NCBI RefSeq assembly: GCF_000381545.1
Contig: NZ_KB906684.1
Coordinates: 62,001 to 126,000, forward strand
DNA length: 64,000 bases
Source: Rhodonellum psychrophilum GCM71 = DSM 17998
GTDB taxonomy: Bacteria > Bacteroidota > Bacteroidia > Cytophagales > Cyclobacteriaceae
Direction of reading: 5' to 3'
The notes below the pieces were generated by a model. That model did no database searches. It had not been told where the DNA came from and saw nothing but the letters and a program-made list of their open reading frames with translations. Shown here one piece after another: positions 54,304 through 62,988 of the stretch. The position numbers were made by a program, and so were the translations under genes. Numbering within the stretch: the first letter of the stretch is position 1; the number at the start of each line of letters is the position of its first letter.

Positions 54304-56532
54304 ATGAAACATTGTTTAAGGTTCTTTTTGGTTTTTCCCTTGTTTGTATTCTCCTCCTGCTTGTTTGAGGAGAATACAAATGATATCAATAAATTGACTG
54401 CATCATCAGTTGATTTTTACGCAATGAAAATATTACCTCATTTTGATTTTAGTTCGATAGATGATGTTAATTTAAGTGTACAGTTTAAACTGATGGGTGG
54501 AATTCCTTACAAAGGAGCAAATTTTGTGGCCTACAGCGGCAAACCTACCAAATCCGAAGGAGGATATGACTTTTCTAAATCTGCAAAACATGCTACATTT
54601 CATTTGGACAAAGACGGAAATTTTTCCTCTCCTTTAAAAATCGCCAAGAACATCAATACGCTTTACTTATATTCTGCCTCATCTGGAATCAACCAGGTAT
54701 ACGAGGTGATACGCAGTGGTAAGAATTTCACATTTTCCTACGAAATCCCCAAAGATCCAAAATCTTCAGCGGGAACGAATCCTTTGTCTTTGAGAACAAT
54801 TCCAGGATACTCAACCTTGAGTACAAATGCCTGGAATGATAGTGGCTTGCCATCTGTTGGACTTTATAATAAATTTATTCAGTCAGATTTTTTAAATAGA
54901 TTGGACATTTTGTTTGCTGTTTCAACCGGTCCGACAACAAATCTCAATAACTTAACCTTCGATAGCAATGCCAATGGTAGACAAAGGTTAGTTGGTTTTA
55001 CCCCGCCAAGCACTTTGTTTTATGAATTTTTTGCTACATTCGGACAAAACGTTGTACTTGAACAAAATTTTATTTTACCTAAATCCACCTCTGTCGAGTT
55101 AACTTTTCTTGACTCAGACAGACGGTATAACCATTCGGTTGGATACAAGTATAAAAAGCCAGGCGATGTAAATTTTACTGAGGTTATTACTTTCCCAAAT
55201 ACTGGATTCAATGACAATTCAGAGGCTGTACTTCTTACCGGCCATTCTATAAGCTTGAAAGATGTATCAAATGGTTCATCAATTTTCCCTTCAGGAACGG
55301 AAATTGGATTATTCTTTTTGGAAAGAGCATTTGATTCAAGCAATGGGAATTTGGACGTTAATAAATTAAAGCTTTCCCAGGATGTAGAAGCTGACCAAAA
55401 AGGGGACAATCAAAATATTACCAGAAGACTTGTTGCGCTAAAATATCCTTCTTTCTCTAGTGGGGTTTCTGTGGATCATCCCATCTCTTTAACAAATTCT
55501 ATAATCGTTGGGTTTGAACAAAATTACAGATCTGATTATCCTGCAGGAGCATCTGCTACAGGTGATTTCGTTCTTAATACGGACTATGGCGACGTAAAAT
55601 TGATGTTGACATTTCCTTCTTTAAACCCATCTGAATTTTCCTCTTTAGCGGAAAAAAAATCCGGAACTCCTTTACCTATCATGCCCTATTATAATAATTT
55701 TTTAGGAATTGAAATGTTTAATTATACTTACCATCCGGCAGAAAATGCCTACACCAGGGTAATGTTTGAAGACAACTGGCCGAGTCTTGGAGATGCGGAT
55801 TTCAATGATATGGTAGTGGATTATAATTATGTGGTAAAAACAGGGACCCGTTCATTGATCGGGGAAGTGGAAATGGATTTCAAATTGATTGCCGTATCTG
55901 CTGCCTTTAACAATTCCTTTGGCGTTAGACTGCTAGGAATGCCAGCGCACCATAGCCTTAAGATGACCAATAGATCGCCTGCAGATATTGCTTTGCCAAT
56001 TGCGGAAAGTATACCCGGTAGTTTTATTGTCTTCAAGGATGTGAATACTATAATCAACAATGATTGTTTAAATACACCGGATCGTACTAAAAATGGTGTT
56101 TGTGCTGAGGCATTTGATGATGATTATAATGTTAAATTCTCCGTGGTGTATGACAGGACTGCTGTTTTGTCTGATTTCTCCTTCAGTCCTTTTATTTATG
56201 TCAATGGGAATAGGGGAAGAGAAATCAATCTGATAGGAACATCTCCTTCTACTTTGGCCGACTCGAGGTATTTTGGACAAGGAAGTGATGATACCGGTGT
56301 TGGGACATCCTACTCTACGAAAGCGAATAATGCCTTGGGATTTGGTCAGGGGCTCCCTTGGGCGATCCAAACCCCTACACAAATTGAACTGCCAAAGGAT
56401 CGGGTGCAGATCAATCTTGCTTATCCTGATTTGGTTCAGTGGGCGACCACCGGGGCTATTTCTGGCCCAGGGAACTGGTATGATACCAAAGCTGCTGAGA
56501 AAACGAACCGGAATAAAGGGAAGAGGCCATAG
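54304..56532 (+). CDS. LruC domain lipoprotein
   Basis: 742 residues. Lipoprotein signal ends in FSSC17. The long middle region is beta-rich without a family I recognise. The LruC domain (DUF4842) at about 440-720 is shown by FNYTYHPAENAYTRVMFEDN, WPSLGDADFNDMVVDYNY and SLIGEVEMDFKLIAVSAAFNN. The Asp-rich loop could bind calcium. Such proteins are surface lipoproteins in Bacteroidota and Leptospira; the role is unknown. It is a single-gene unit with a terminator 66 bp after the stop. Confidence 0.88.
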   Translation: MKHCLRFFLVFPLFVFSSCLFEENTNDINKLTASSVDFYAMKILPHFDFSSIDDVNLSVQFKLMGGIPYKGANFVAYSGKPTKSEGGYDFSKSAKHATFHLDKDGNFSSPLKIAKNINTLYLYSASSGINQVYEVIRSGKNFTFSYEIPKDPKSSAGTNPLSLRTIPGYSTLSTNAWNDSGLPSVGLYNKFIQSDFLNRLDILFAVSTGPTTNLNNLTFDSNANGRQRLVGFTPPSTLFYEFFATFGQNVVLEQNFILPKSTSVELTFLDSDRRYNHSVGYKYKKPGDVNFTEVITFPNTGFNDNSEAVLLTGHSISLKDVSNGSSIFPSGTEIGLFFLERAFDSSNGNLDVNKLKLSQDVEADQKGDNQNITRRLVALKYPSFSSGVSVDHPISLTNSIIVGFEQNYRSDYPAGASATGDFVLNTDYGDVKLMLTFPSLNPSEFSSLAEKKSGTPLPIMPYYNNFLGIEMFNYTYHPAENAYTRVMFEDNWPSLGDADFNDMVVDYNYVVKTGTRSLIGEVEMDFKLIAVSAAFNNSFGVRLLGMPAHHSLKMTNRSPADIALPIAESIPGSFIVFKDVNTIINNDCLNTPDRTKNGVCAEAFDDDYNVKFSVVYDRTAVLSDFSFSPFIYVNGNRGREINLIGTSPSTLADSRYFGQGSDDTGVGTSYSTKANNALGFGQGLPWAIQTPTQIELPKDRVQINLAYPDLVQWATTGAISGPGNWYDTKAAEKTNRNKGKRP

Positions 56533-56597
56533 GTTTCATCTTATTTGATGCAGTGAAGGTTTGATAGTTTAAATTTCATTTGTTTTCTATACTATTC

Positions 56598-56638
56598 AAA
56601 AGGTTATCTGATGGTTCGGGTAACCTTTTTAACTTTTG
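56598..56638 (+). terminator. Intrinsic terminator of the LruC-domain gene
   Basis: Stem AAAAGGTTA (56598-56606) / TAACCTTTT (56621-56629) with a 14-base loop, followed by T-rich sequence. Confidence 0.85.
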
Positions 56639-56700
56639 TTCCCTGTTTTTTAGTTCATGATTCCGCCATCAAGCCTAGATCAAGAAAAATAAAGCTTTTG

Positions 56701-56868
56701 AACCCGAATTCTAAGACAACGGAAAAGTAACGTAAAGGATCTAACTTGATGTAAGTTAGATGGAATATGCATCAGGCTTCCAAATGCGGTTGAAATTGAA
56801 AGTAAATCAGGTTGTTTGGGGAAAAAGGATTGGCATAACAGGGGTTTTTAACCCGATAACCGGGTTAA
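56701..56868 (+). repeat. Dispersed repeat, long-form copy 12
   Basis: Left end AACCCGAATTCTAAGACAAC with the AAAGTAACGTA block and hairpin ATCTAACTTGATGTAAGTTAGAT region as in copies 7 and 8. The right end is replaced by the palindrome AACCCGATAACCGGGTT (56850-56866). Confidence 0.85.
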
Positions 56869-57065
56869 AAAATTTTGAATTGAATAATAGAATTGATAAT
56901 CCACAATGCAGTTAGATACACAAATTAAATGTGCAGTAAAAAAAAGTAATTTTTGAGACACCTTTTATTTACATAAATCATCAGCCTGTTGCTTTGAAGT
57001 CAGTGTAATTTGGATAGGGCTTCAAGTCAAAATATATTTATGTTCCAATTTTACCTTTAAATTAT

Positions 57066-58196
57066 ATGTTTTTTCAACATCCTATAAGTACCCATCTTTC
57101 CAGATTATCGAGGCGTTTGCTTCCGGCTGTATTTACGGGCATGTTTTGTCTGTTTGCCTGTGCTCCAATGGACCTGGACAATATCGCTCCTTACAAATAC
57201 GTGATCAATGACTTTAATGACAAAGGTGATCTTCCAGAGGTAGAAAAAGAGGTGCCTGAGCGCAGTATTTTTGAACCTGGTGGCATTACACTGTCCGCTG
57301 GTACGATGGAATTGGTAGAAGACATTCTTACGGCAGTTCTAAGGGATAATTTGAAGGTCGAAAATGAGAGGGTATTAAAAAATTTCACCGATTTGCGGAA
57401 TCCTGCCCTGATGGATGCAAGGTTAAGAGAAATCAATGTCCGAGATGTTGACAATATTCTTGACACCACGATCCCCTTGGAGAAATTGTTTACAGACTTA
57501 TTTTTTCACGTCGAAGAAAATAGTGCTTTAGCGGCTTATTTGCCTACTTATGTGCCTCCAAAGATTGATGGGATTATTTTTAATTTTTATGACATCCCTC
57601 CTCGGCCAGATGCCAGATTAAGTCTGGGAACTTCAGATCATTTGAAAGAATTTAAATTTAATTCTGTTTACAGCGCAAATCCCACACTTGTCACGCCTTG
57701 CAGCGATGCCATAGAAGTGGTCTATCAGGAAACGCTGAATCTTCTTGTAAGCCAATCCGAAGAGCAGATTCTCCAAAGCCAAGAGTTTTATGAGGGCATT
57801 CGGGAGGATATTTTGAATATCAAATCCGAACGCTTTGCCTATCTGACGGATACCCTTCAGGGAAGTGTAGATGAACTGAGGAGGCTTGGCATTGCCGTGA
57901 ATATTGCCTCCAATGAATTGTTGGCAGAAGGAAAAATAACAGAGGAGATTTATTATGGAGTCAAGGTGTTTTTGGTAGCATTCCTGGTGAAGTCAAGGCA
58001 AAACTTGATTATGATGGAAGACACCATTACAGCGGCTATTGACACTATTTACCAAATAGATATTGGCAGAACGGATCAGGCTTACAACAATTTCATCGAA
58101 AAACTCATTGCGGTTTTTGATGAAGTCATCAAGGATTTGAATAGTACTAAAATCGGAGCACTTAACAATTGCCACAATCAAGGAGGGGGATCATGA
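57066..58196 (+). CDS. Lipoprotein heading a YjbH-like outer-membrane operon
   Basis: 376 residues. The signal ends in LFAC32. The rest is mostly helical, with an amphipathic stretch QETLNLLVSQSEEQILQSQE and one apolar patch (VKVFLVAFLVKS) near 300. No family recognised. The stop overlaps the next start by 4 bp, so it belongs with the three outer-membrane genes after it. YjbF/GfcB-type lipoproteins precede YjbH/GfcD in Enterobacteria, but no direct similarity is visible. Confidence 0.65.
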   Translation: MFFQHPISTHLSRLSRRLLPAVFTGMFCLFACAPMDLDNIAPYKYVINDFNDKGDLPEVEKEVPERSIFEPGGITLSAGTMELVEDILTAVLRDNLKVENERVLKNFTDLRNPALMDARLREINVRDVDNILDTTIPLEKLFTDLFFHVEENSALAAYLPTYVPPKIDGIIFNFYDIPPRPDARLSLGTSDHLKEFKFNSVYSANPTLVTPCSDAIEVVYQETLNLLVSQSEEQILQSQEFYEGIREDILNIKSERFAYLTDTLQGSVDELRRLGIAVNIASNELLAEGKITEEIYYGVKVFLVAFLVKSRQNLIMMEDTITAAIDTIYQIDIGRTDQAYNNFIEKLIAVFDEVIKDLNSTKIGALNNCHNQGGGS

Positions 58197-58939
58197 TAGG
58201 AATAAATAATTCAAGATTAAAGTATAGTTTCTTCGTCTGCACACTGTTTCTGTTTTTTTATATCCCGATGGAGGTAAGCGCACAGGTCAAGCTGGAAAAT
58301 GTCTCCATAGGCTCTTCGCTCTGGTTGAGGTCCTACAATACCCCTGATGAAAGATCCGCCTTAGTCAATCCCCCTACTGAGGAAGGTTCGCTTAATCCGA
58401 CCCACATCACCTCCCTGGCCGCAGAGCTTGCTTTAAATGAAAAATTCTCCCTGCTGTCAAGGGTGGGTTATGGAACCGGTAAGTATGAAACTACTTTTGT
58501 GGTAGGTGATTTGATCAGAAAGGAAACAATCAGCCAAAGGATAATTCCCACGAGTATTGGCATAAACTACAATATATTTTTTTCTGACTCCCTAGACAGT
58601 GAGGATGAATCCTCCAAGAAGATTTCTCTCTTTGTCGGTGCTGGCCTGAACAGGTATTTTATCCAGCACAGCATTTCCAGAGAAGTGAACTTTGGCCCGG
58701 GAGGTTTTAATGATATCTCGTTTGTAGGCAATAACTATGGCGCTTATTTGCATGTGGGAGTTCGGAAACCCCTAAGTGATCGATTTGACTTGATGGCAGA
58801 TCTTCGGTACAATACCGGGTTTTACCACCACAAGGTTTATCCCGATGAATTAAACGGAGCGTCGATAAGGAAGAAAATCAGTGCGAAAGGTGCTGAATTT
58901 GGAATACGTCTGGTGTACAAATTCAATCACAACCAATGA
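58193..58939 (+). CDS. Outer-membrane beta-barrel protein
   Basis: 248 residues from the ATG at 58193. Signal peptide ends near VSAQ (residues 27-30). The mature part shows alternating apolar strands (SLAAELALNEKFSLLSRVGY, FVGAGLNRYF, DLMADLRYNTGFYHHK, FGIRLVYKFN), ending on an aromatic-type strand as beta-barrels do. OmpA/OmpW-like eight- to ten-stranded barrel. It overlaps both neighbours by 4 bp. Confidence 0.8.
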   Translation: MIGINNSRLKYSFFVCTLFLFFYIPMEVSAQVKLENVSIGSSLWLRSYNTPDERSALVNPPTEEGSLNPTHITSLAAELALNEKFSLLSRVGYGTGKYETTFVVGDLIRKETISQRIIPTSIGINYNIFFSDSLDSEDESSKKISLFVGAGLNRYFIQHSISREVNFGPGGFNDISFVGNNYGAYLHVGVRKPLSDRFDLMADLRYNTGFYHHKVYPDELNGASIRKKISAKGAEFGIRLVYKFNHNQ

Positions 58940-59715
58940 CGCAATCAGGTTTTTGGACCTCAATGATTTTTGTTTGTTTGTTGTTTTTTTTTAACTCCAA
59001 GCATGTCCAAGCCCAACTCAATTTCTTGGGAAAACCTGGCCTGGTGATGACGCCCAAGCCAGGCATTTCTGATGAAAAGGAGTATTTCTATATGGGGACC
59101 TCCTTTGTTCCTAAAAAATTTGCCCTCAATAATTTTGTGAGGAGGATTGATGAAGAGGATTATTTTGTTGGAAATCTTGATTTTGCCTCACGTGTCAGGA
59201 TTAATGCCGTGCTGACCAGGCCCAGAAACATAGACCGCATAGGAATAGGGGACAGGCATCTGGATGTGCAGGTGGACTTGATATATCAGCGTGGATGGCT
59301 CCCCAACGTGGGTGTAGTCATTACCCCGGAATTCAATGGTTCTGCTTCCCTGAATCACAATGCAATCTTGCTCTCCAAGTATTTTGACCTGTCAAAAGAT
59401 CTTAGATTGGAATTTTCTGGGGGATACGGTTTACCCTTGGTTTTTATGAAACCTTTTAGAGGTCTTGGCTTGGATGAAACCAAGTTTCAATGGGTTGATA
59501 AGGCACTCCTTGGTAACCATTATCTCAATGATTTTTTTGGAGGTGTTCAATTAAGTGCATGGAATAGCCTTTGGATTTCCGCTGAATATGACGGTCGATT
59601 TTACAATGCAAGTGCAAGTGTTTTGCTTTTCAAAAGTTTGCATTTTCAAGCAAGATTACTTGGTTTGGAAGCTTTCTCATATGGTTTTGGGTATAGATTT
59701 CTCTTGAAAGATTAA
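58936..59715 (+). CDS. YjbH-like outer-membrane protein, N-terminal-half type
   Basis: 259 residues. Signal peptide to VQAQ (residues 24-27). The mature start LNFLGKPGLVMTPKPGISDEKE resembles the start of YjbH/GfcD (G-x-x-G-L-x-x-T-P). The remainder is a barrel with strands such as FASRVRINAVLTR, DVQVDLIYQRG and FSYGFGYRFLL. YjbH is normally near 700 residues; this gene covers roughly its first half and the next gene the second. Likely outer-membrane exit for the polysaccharide. Confidence 0.72.
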   Translation: MTQSGFWTSMIFVCLLFFFNSKHVQAQLNFLGKPGLVMTPKPGISDEKEYFYMGTSFVPKKFALNNFVRRIDEEDYFVGNLDFASRVRINAVLTRPRNIDRIGIGDRHLDVQVDLIYQRGWLPNVGVVITPEFNGSASLNHNAILLSKYFDLSKDLRLEFSGGYGLPLVFMKPFRGLGLDETKFQWVDKALLGNHYLNDFFGGVQLSAWNSLWISAEYDGRFYNASASVLLFKSLHFQARLLGLEAFSYGFGYRFLLKD

Positions 59716-59726
59716 GGCAATACCCT

Positions 59727-60881
59727 ATGAGAGTTTCAGTACTGACTTACATGTTGCTTGTTTCTGTTTTTGGCTTTATGTCAAGCTTCAAATCCTATGC
59801 TCAAGCCGATTTAATTTCGCTGGAAGAGCAGCTCAGCAAAAATGGGTTTGAGCAGGTTGTATTAACGCTCATCAGCACTGATCAGGATTTCATCCTTTAT
59901 TTTGAACATAGGGCATACCGCAATCCTTTGGATGCGATGAAACTCGCCAGAAGATTGGCAGAGGAATTCGGGGTGATCGTGAAAGTTTATGTGCCACTGC
60001 ACATGGGGGTGCCTTTAGGAAGCTATGAGTTTGATGGAAATGGTTTTGTTGGAAAGACGCTGTCAGAAAATAGAAAAAGAGAATTTTCTTATGCGTATAA
60101 GTCAGACAAGTATAGGTTTAATTTTTACATGTTGCCTGAAGTCCAAAGTAGGTTTGGGTACCACGAACGACCTTTGCAAACCAAGATCAATTGGATCACG
60201 GCCACCACCGTTAATTTGGGTAGGGGGTTCGGATTGCACACCGGGATATTGGTTCCCATAGTCAATGAACTGGATAGTCAGGAAAAAAACATCAGATTGG
60301 CGCCCACCTATTTAAGCACTTTTTCCAATTTCTTGCCCAATCACTATCTTCTGAGTCATACAGGTCTTTTTTACAATGATCGATTTGGAGTAAATCTTCA
60401 GTACCGTTTTTTTGATGCGGACAAAAGATGGAGTTTTGGATGGGAACTGGCAGTTTCGGGTTTCTATATTTTGCCCTCTTCCGGTTTGTATATGGAGGGT
60501 TTAAATGACGAAATGGTCCTCTTCGATTTCGAGTATTATTTCCCCAAGGAGATGCTGACTTTGAAACTGCAAGGGGGGCAATTTATGTATTTTGACCGGG
60601 GAGCGAGGGTTGACCTGATCCGGCAATACGGGAGTGTGGATGTTGGCTTGTATGGGCTGAGCACCACCAATGGTTTTAATGCTGGATTTATGCTGCATTT
60701 CCCTCTGGTTCCCAGAAAAATATTAAGGTCCAAAAAGGCTGAACTCAGAATGACAGAATCCTTTAAGTGGTCCTATTTCTTCAATAATGAGGGCAATATA
60801 GGAACCCGGGTCAGATCTGGCCCTATGCTTTCCGATATTACGCGGCAGCATCGGTATTTATTTATCAAAAATCAAAGGTGA
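59727..60881 (+). CDS. YjbH-like outer-membrane protein, C-terminal-half type
   Basis: 384 residues, 11 bp after the previous gene. Signal peptide to SYAQ (residues 22-25). Residues 30-95 form a small alpha/beta domain (LSKNGFEQVVLTLISTDQD, LDAMKLARRLAEEFG). The rest is a barrel ending with FYFDRGARVDL-like strands (QFMYFDRGARVDLIR) and GFNAGFMLHFPLVPRK, as in the second half of YjbH. It likely works with the preceding protein. A repeat copy follows. Confidence 0.72.
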   Translation: MRVSVLTYMLLVSVFGFMSSFKSYAQADLISLEEQLSKNGFEQVVLTLISTDQDFILYFEHRAYRNPLDAMKLARRLAEEFGVIVKVYVPLHMGVPLGSYEFDGNGFVGKTLSENRKREFSYAYKSDKYRFNFYMLPEVQSRFGYHERPLQTKINWITATTVNLGRGFGLHTGILVPIVNELDSQEKNIRLAPTYLSTFSNFLPNHYLLSHTGLFYNDRFGVNLQYRFFDADKRWSFGWELAVSGFYILPSSGLYMEGLNDEMVLFDFEYYFPKEMLTLKLQGGQFMYFDRGARVDLIRQYGSVDVGLYGLSTTNGFNAGFMLHFPLVPRKILRSKKAELRMTESFKWSYFFNNEGNIGTRVRSGPMLSDITRQHRYLFIKNQR

Positions 60882-60899
60882 TTTGGCATTTGGCAATTG

Positions 60900-61069
60900 A
60901 ACCCAAAATATGCATTATGTCTCCAAAAGGAGATTGAAACTTCAAGAAAATCCGCCTATTTGGAAAAGAATGCATTTTACAGATAAGGTGAAATTGGATA
61001 CAGTCTACAACTAATTGATTTCAAAGCTATTTCAGATGGAAATGAAATTCTTACTGCATATTAAGGGTT
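60900..61069 (+). repeat. Dispersed inverted-end repeat, copy 13
   Basis: Left end AACCCAAAATATGCATTATG; right end TACTGCATATTAAGGGTT. It lies between the YjbH-like operon and the YdcF-like gene. Confidence 0.85.
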
Positions 61070-61104
61070 GAAGCAAGGTCAATATTATTCTCCTTTTGAA
61101 TAAC

Positions 61105-61914
61105 ATGTGTATGTTGGTTTTGACATCTGTACTTTCAGGTTTCTTTTTCTCGGTAGAATTTGTTTTGCTTCTACTGCTACTTTTCTTCTTTTTTAAGAAG
61201 GAAAAAAGTCCTGCTATCAGTTTACTTGGCTTGCTGTTTTTTTTGATCCTCATGTCTCCATTGAGCGCTAAGTTGGTGCATTGGCAGGAAAGGAAATTTG
61301 TTTCGCTGCAGGAAGTGCCAGAGGATTTTCCCGTCATCTTGGTTTTGGGAGCGGGGGGCGTTCCTGAGGAAGGACTTTCGGTCTATCAGCGGCTGGATCA
61401 TGCTGTCCTGCAAAGGACACTTGAGGGGATCAGGCTTTGGAAGCTCCATCCGGAAAAACTTTTGGTCTTTTCTTCCAGGGGCAGAGAGGGTTTTGTCTCG
61501 CAGGCTTCCATGTATGCTGCAGTGGCGATGGAGCAGGGCGTGGATCCTTTACAGATTCAACTGATCGAAAAGGGAGTGACGACGGAAACGGAGGCTTTGG
61601 ATTTTATCGGGGAGTTTCCTGAAGTTAGAAAAATAGTATTGGTGAGTTCAGCCCTGCATTTATCCCGAGCCTCCCGGATATTTGAGCGCGTAGGTCTGGA
61701 AGTAATTGCTGCTCCAGCAGATTTTCAAATAAAAATCCATCCTGGTGGCAATCGCCTGAACTGGTTTCCGTCCCTCCGTTCGCTGGTGAAATGGAATGCG
61801 CTCTTGCATGAAGGGATAGGCCTTCTGTGGGTGGAAATTCGTGTCATGTTGGGCCTTTTCCCCGTTTCGGAATCGTTGGTTTCAGGGAAGCTTCACGTTG
61901 AGGCAAGTCAATGA
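61105..61914 (+). CDS. YdcF/ElyC-like DUF218 membrane protein
   Basis: 269 residues from the ATG at 61105 (an earlier TTG adds three). Two N-terminal membrane spans (about 6-30 and 36-56). DUF218 domain with FPVILVLGAGGV, LLVFSSRGREG, VTTETEALDFIGEFPEVRKI and LVSSALHLSRASRIFERVGL. ElyC of E. coli, of the same family, affects lipid-carrier-dependent envelope synthesis. Its place after a polysaccharide export operon fits such a role. Confidence 0.88.
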   Translation: MCMLVLTSVLSGFFFSVEFVLLLLLLFFFFKKEKSPAISLLGLLFFLILMSPLSAKLVHWQERKFVSLQEVPEDFPVILVLGAGGVPEEGLSVYQRLDHAVLQRTLEGIRLWKLHPEKLLVFSSRGREGFVSQASMYAAVAMEQGVDPLQIQLIEKGVTTETEALDFIGEFPEVRKIVLVSSALHLSRASRIFERVGLEVIAAPADFQIKIHPGGNRLNWFPSLRSLVKWNALLHEGIGLLWVEIRVMLGLFPVSESLVSGKLHVEASQ

Positions 61915-62120
61915 AGATATGGTTTTCCTAAACTTTGCTGTTGTTTTCAGATTGCTTAGGTTATGTTCTCTCTTTTTAAAAAAATTGAGTCTTTGGACCA
62001 TGGAACCAAAGTTTTGGTTTGTGGGGGCCTTGCCTGGATCCTATGGCTCATAAGGCCGTTTTCCATTTAGGGAATTGGCAGTGCCTAAGAATTGGATGTT
62101 CCATTTTATTAAAAAAAGTT

Positions 62121-62730
62121 TTGATAAACGTGATTATTGTAGGTTCTTCTCGATTGGGGCTGGACATCGTGCAATTGATTGAAAATTCACATTCCTGTTT
62201 TGAGTATGTGTTTTCAGGATATGTCGAGGATCAGGGTCCGGCGCCGCTTTACCAGGATGTCAATATGATGTATCTGGGGAAAGTGAAAGATTTGATCGTG
62301 CAGCCTAAGGACAAATATATCATCGCAGTCGACAGTGTTGCTTCGAGGATCAAACTTGTTGAATTTATTTCCGTGGCAGGTGGAAACTATTTGAGTTATA
62401 TCCACCCTACAGCAGTTTTGGCAAATCTGTGACAGGGGGGTATTTGTGGGCCCTTACTGCTTTGTGGCAGACCATTGTCATCTTGTAAGTTTCTCTGTTC
62501 ACAAATCAAGGAATCTTATTCGCAAATACGCATCCATTGGGATGTTTTGTCTGTTGGTGGAAAATGCTTTGGTAGGTTAGGGCATTTCCCTTGGGGACGG
62601 CAATTACCTCTATATGGATTCGGTGATCAAATCCGTCAAGACAAGATTTCCTGTGGAATACTCCGAGCTTGAAAAGGAGCATCTAATTAATTTTAAATGG
62701 AAGCATATCCCTTGGATCAGTCACAATTGA
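62121..62730 (+). pseudogene. Frameshifted PglD/NeuD-like acyltransferase
   Basis: The frame from 62121 reads INVIIVGSSRLGLDIVQLI and stops after SYIHPTAVLANL at 62432. A second frame then carries hexapeptide-like repeats: GVFVGPYCFVADHCHL, NLIRKYASIG and, after an in-frame stop, GISLGDGNYLYMDSVIKS, closing at 62730. The acyltransferase fold is spread over two frames with one further stop. No functional product is expected. Confidence 0.75.
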
Positions 62731-62849
62731 ATATTCCCCTAGGGATATATAGGGCTGCAGGAAGATTACTGGCCTTTAAGATCTTGGTAAGGAAAAGCAA
62801 CTCCCGCATTCATCTGGATTTCTATTGAGATGAATGTGGGAATTCTCGG

Positions 62850-62988
62850 TTAAATTCGGGTTTGATTTCCTTAAACATGCATGATGCCGTAGGAATTCAA
62901 TTGGGTTTAAACTTAAAAAAAATCGGGCTATTCGGTGGATTGGAGGTATTACCTTTATGGTGATTCAAAAATTGTAAATAATTGGATT
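62850..62988 (+). repeat. Dispersed repeat, copy 14, strongly degenerate
   Basis: Core fragments AATTGGGTTTAAACTT, CTATTCGG and CAAAAATTGTAAATAATTGG align with the family, but the left end is scrambled and the right end is not recognisable. Confidence 0.55.

Noticed and set aside
6029-62988. The repeats as a CRISPR array or rRNA/tRNA-linked repeats
   Set aside because: Copies are 50-230 bp, far apart, in both orientations and have no spacers.
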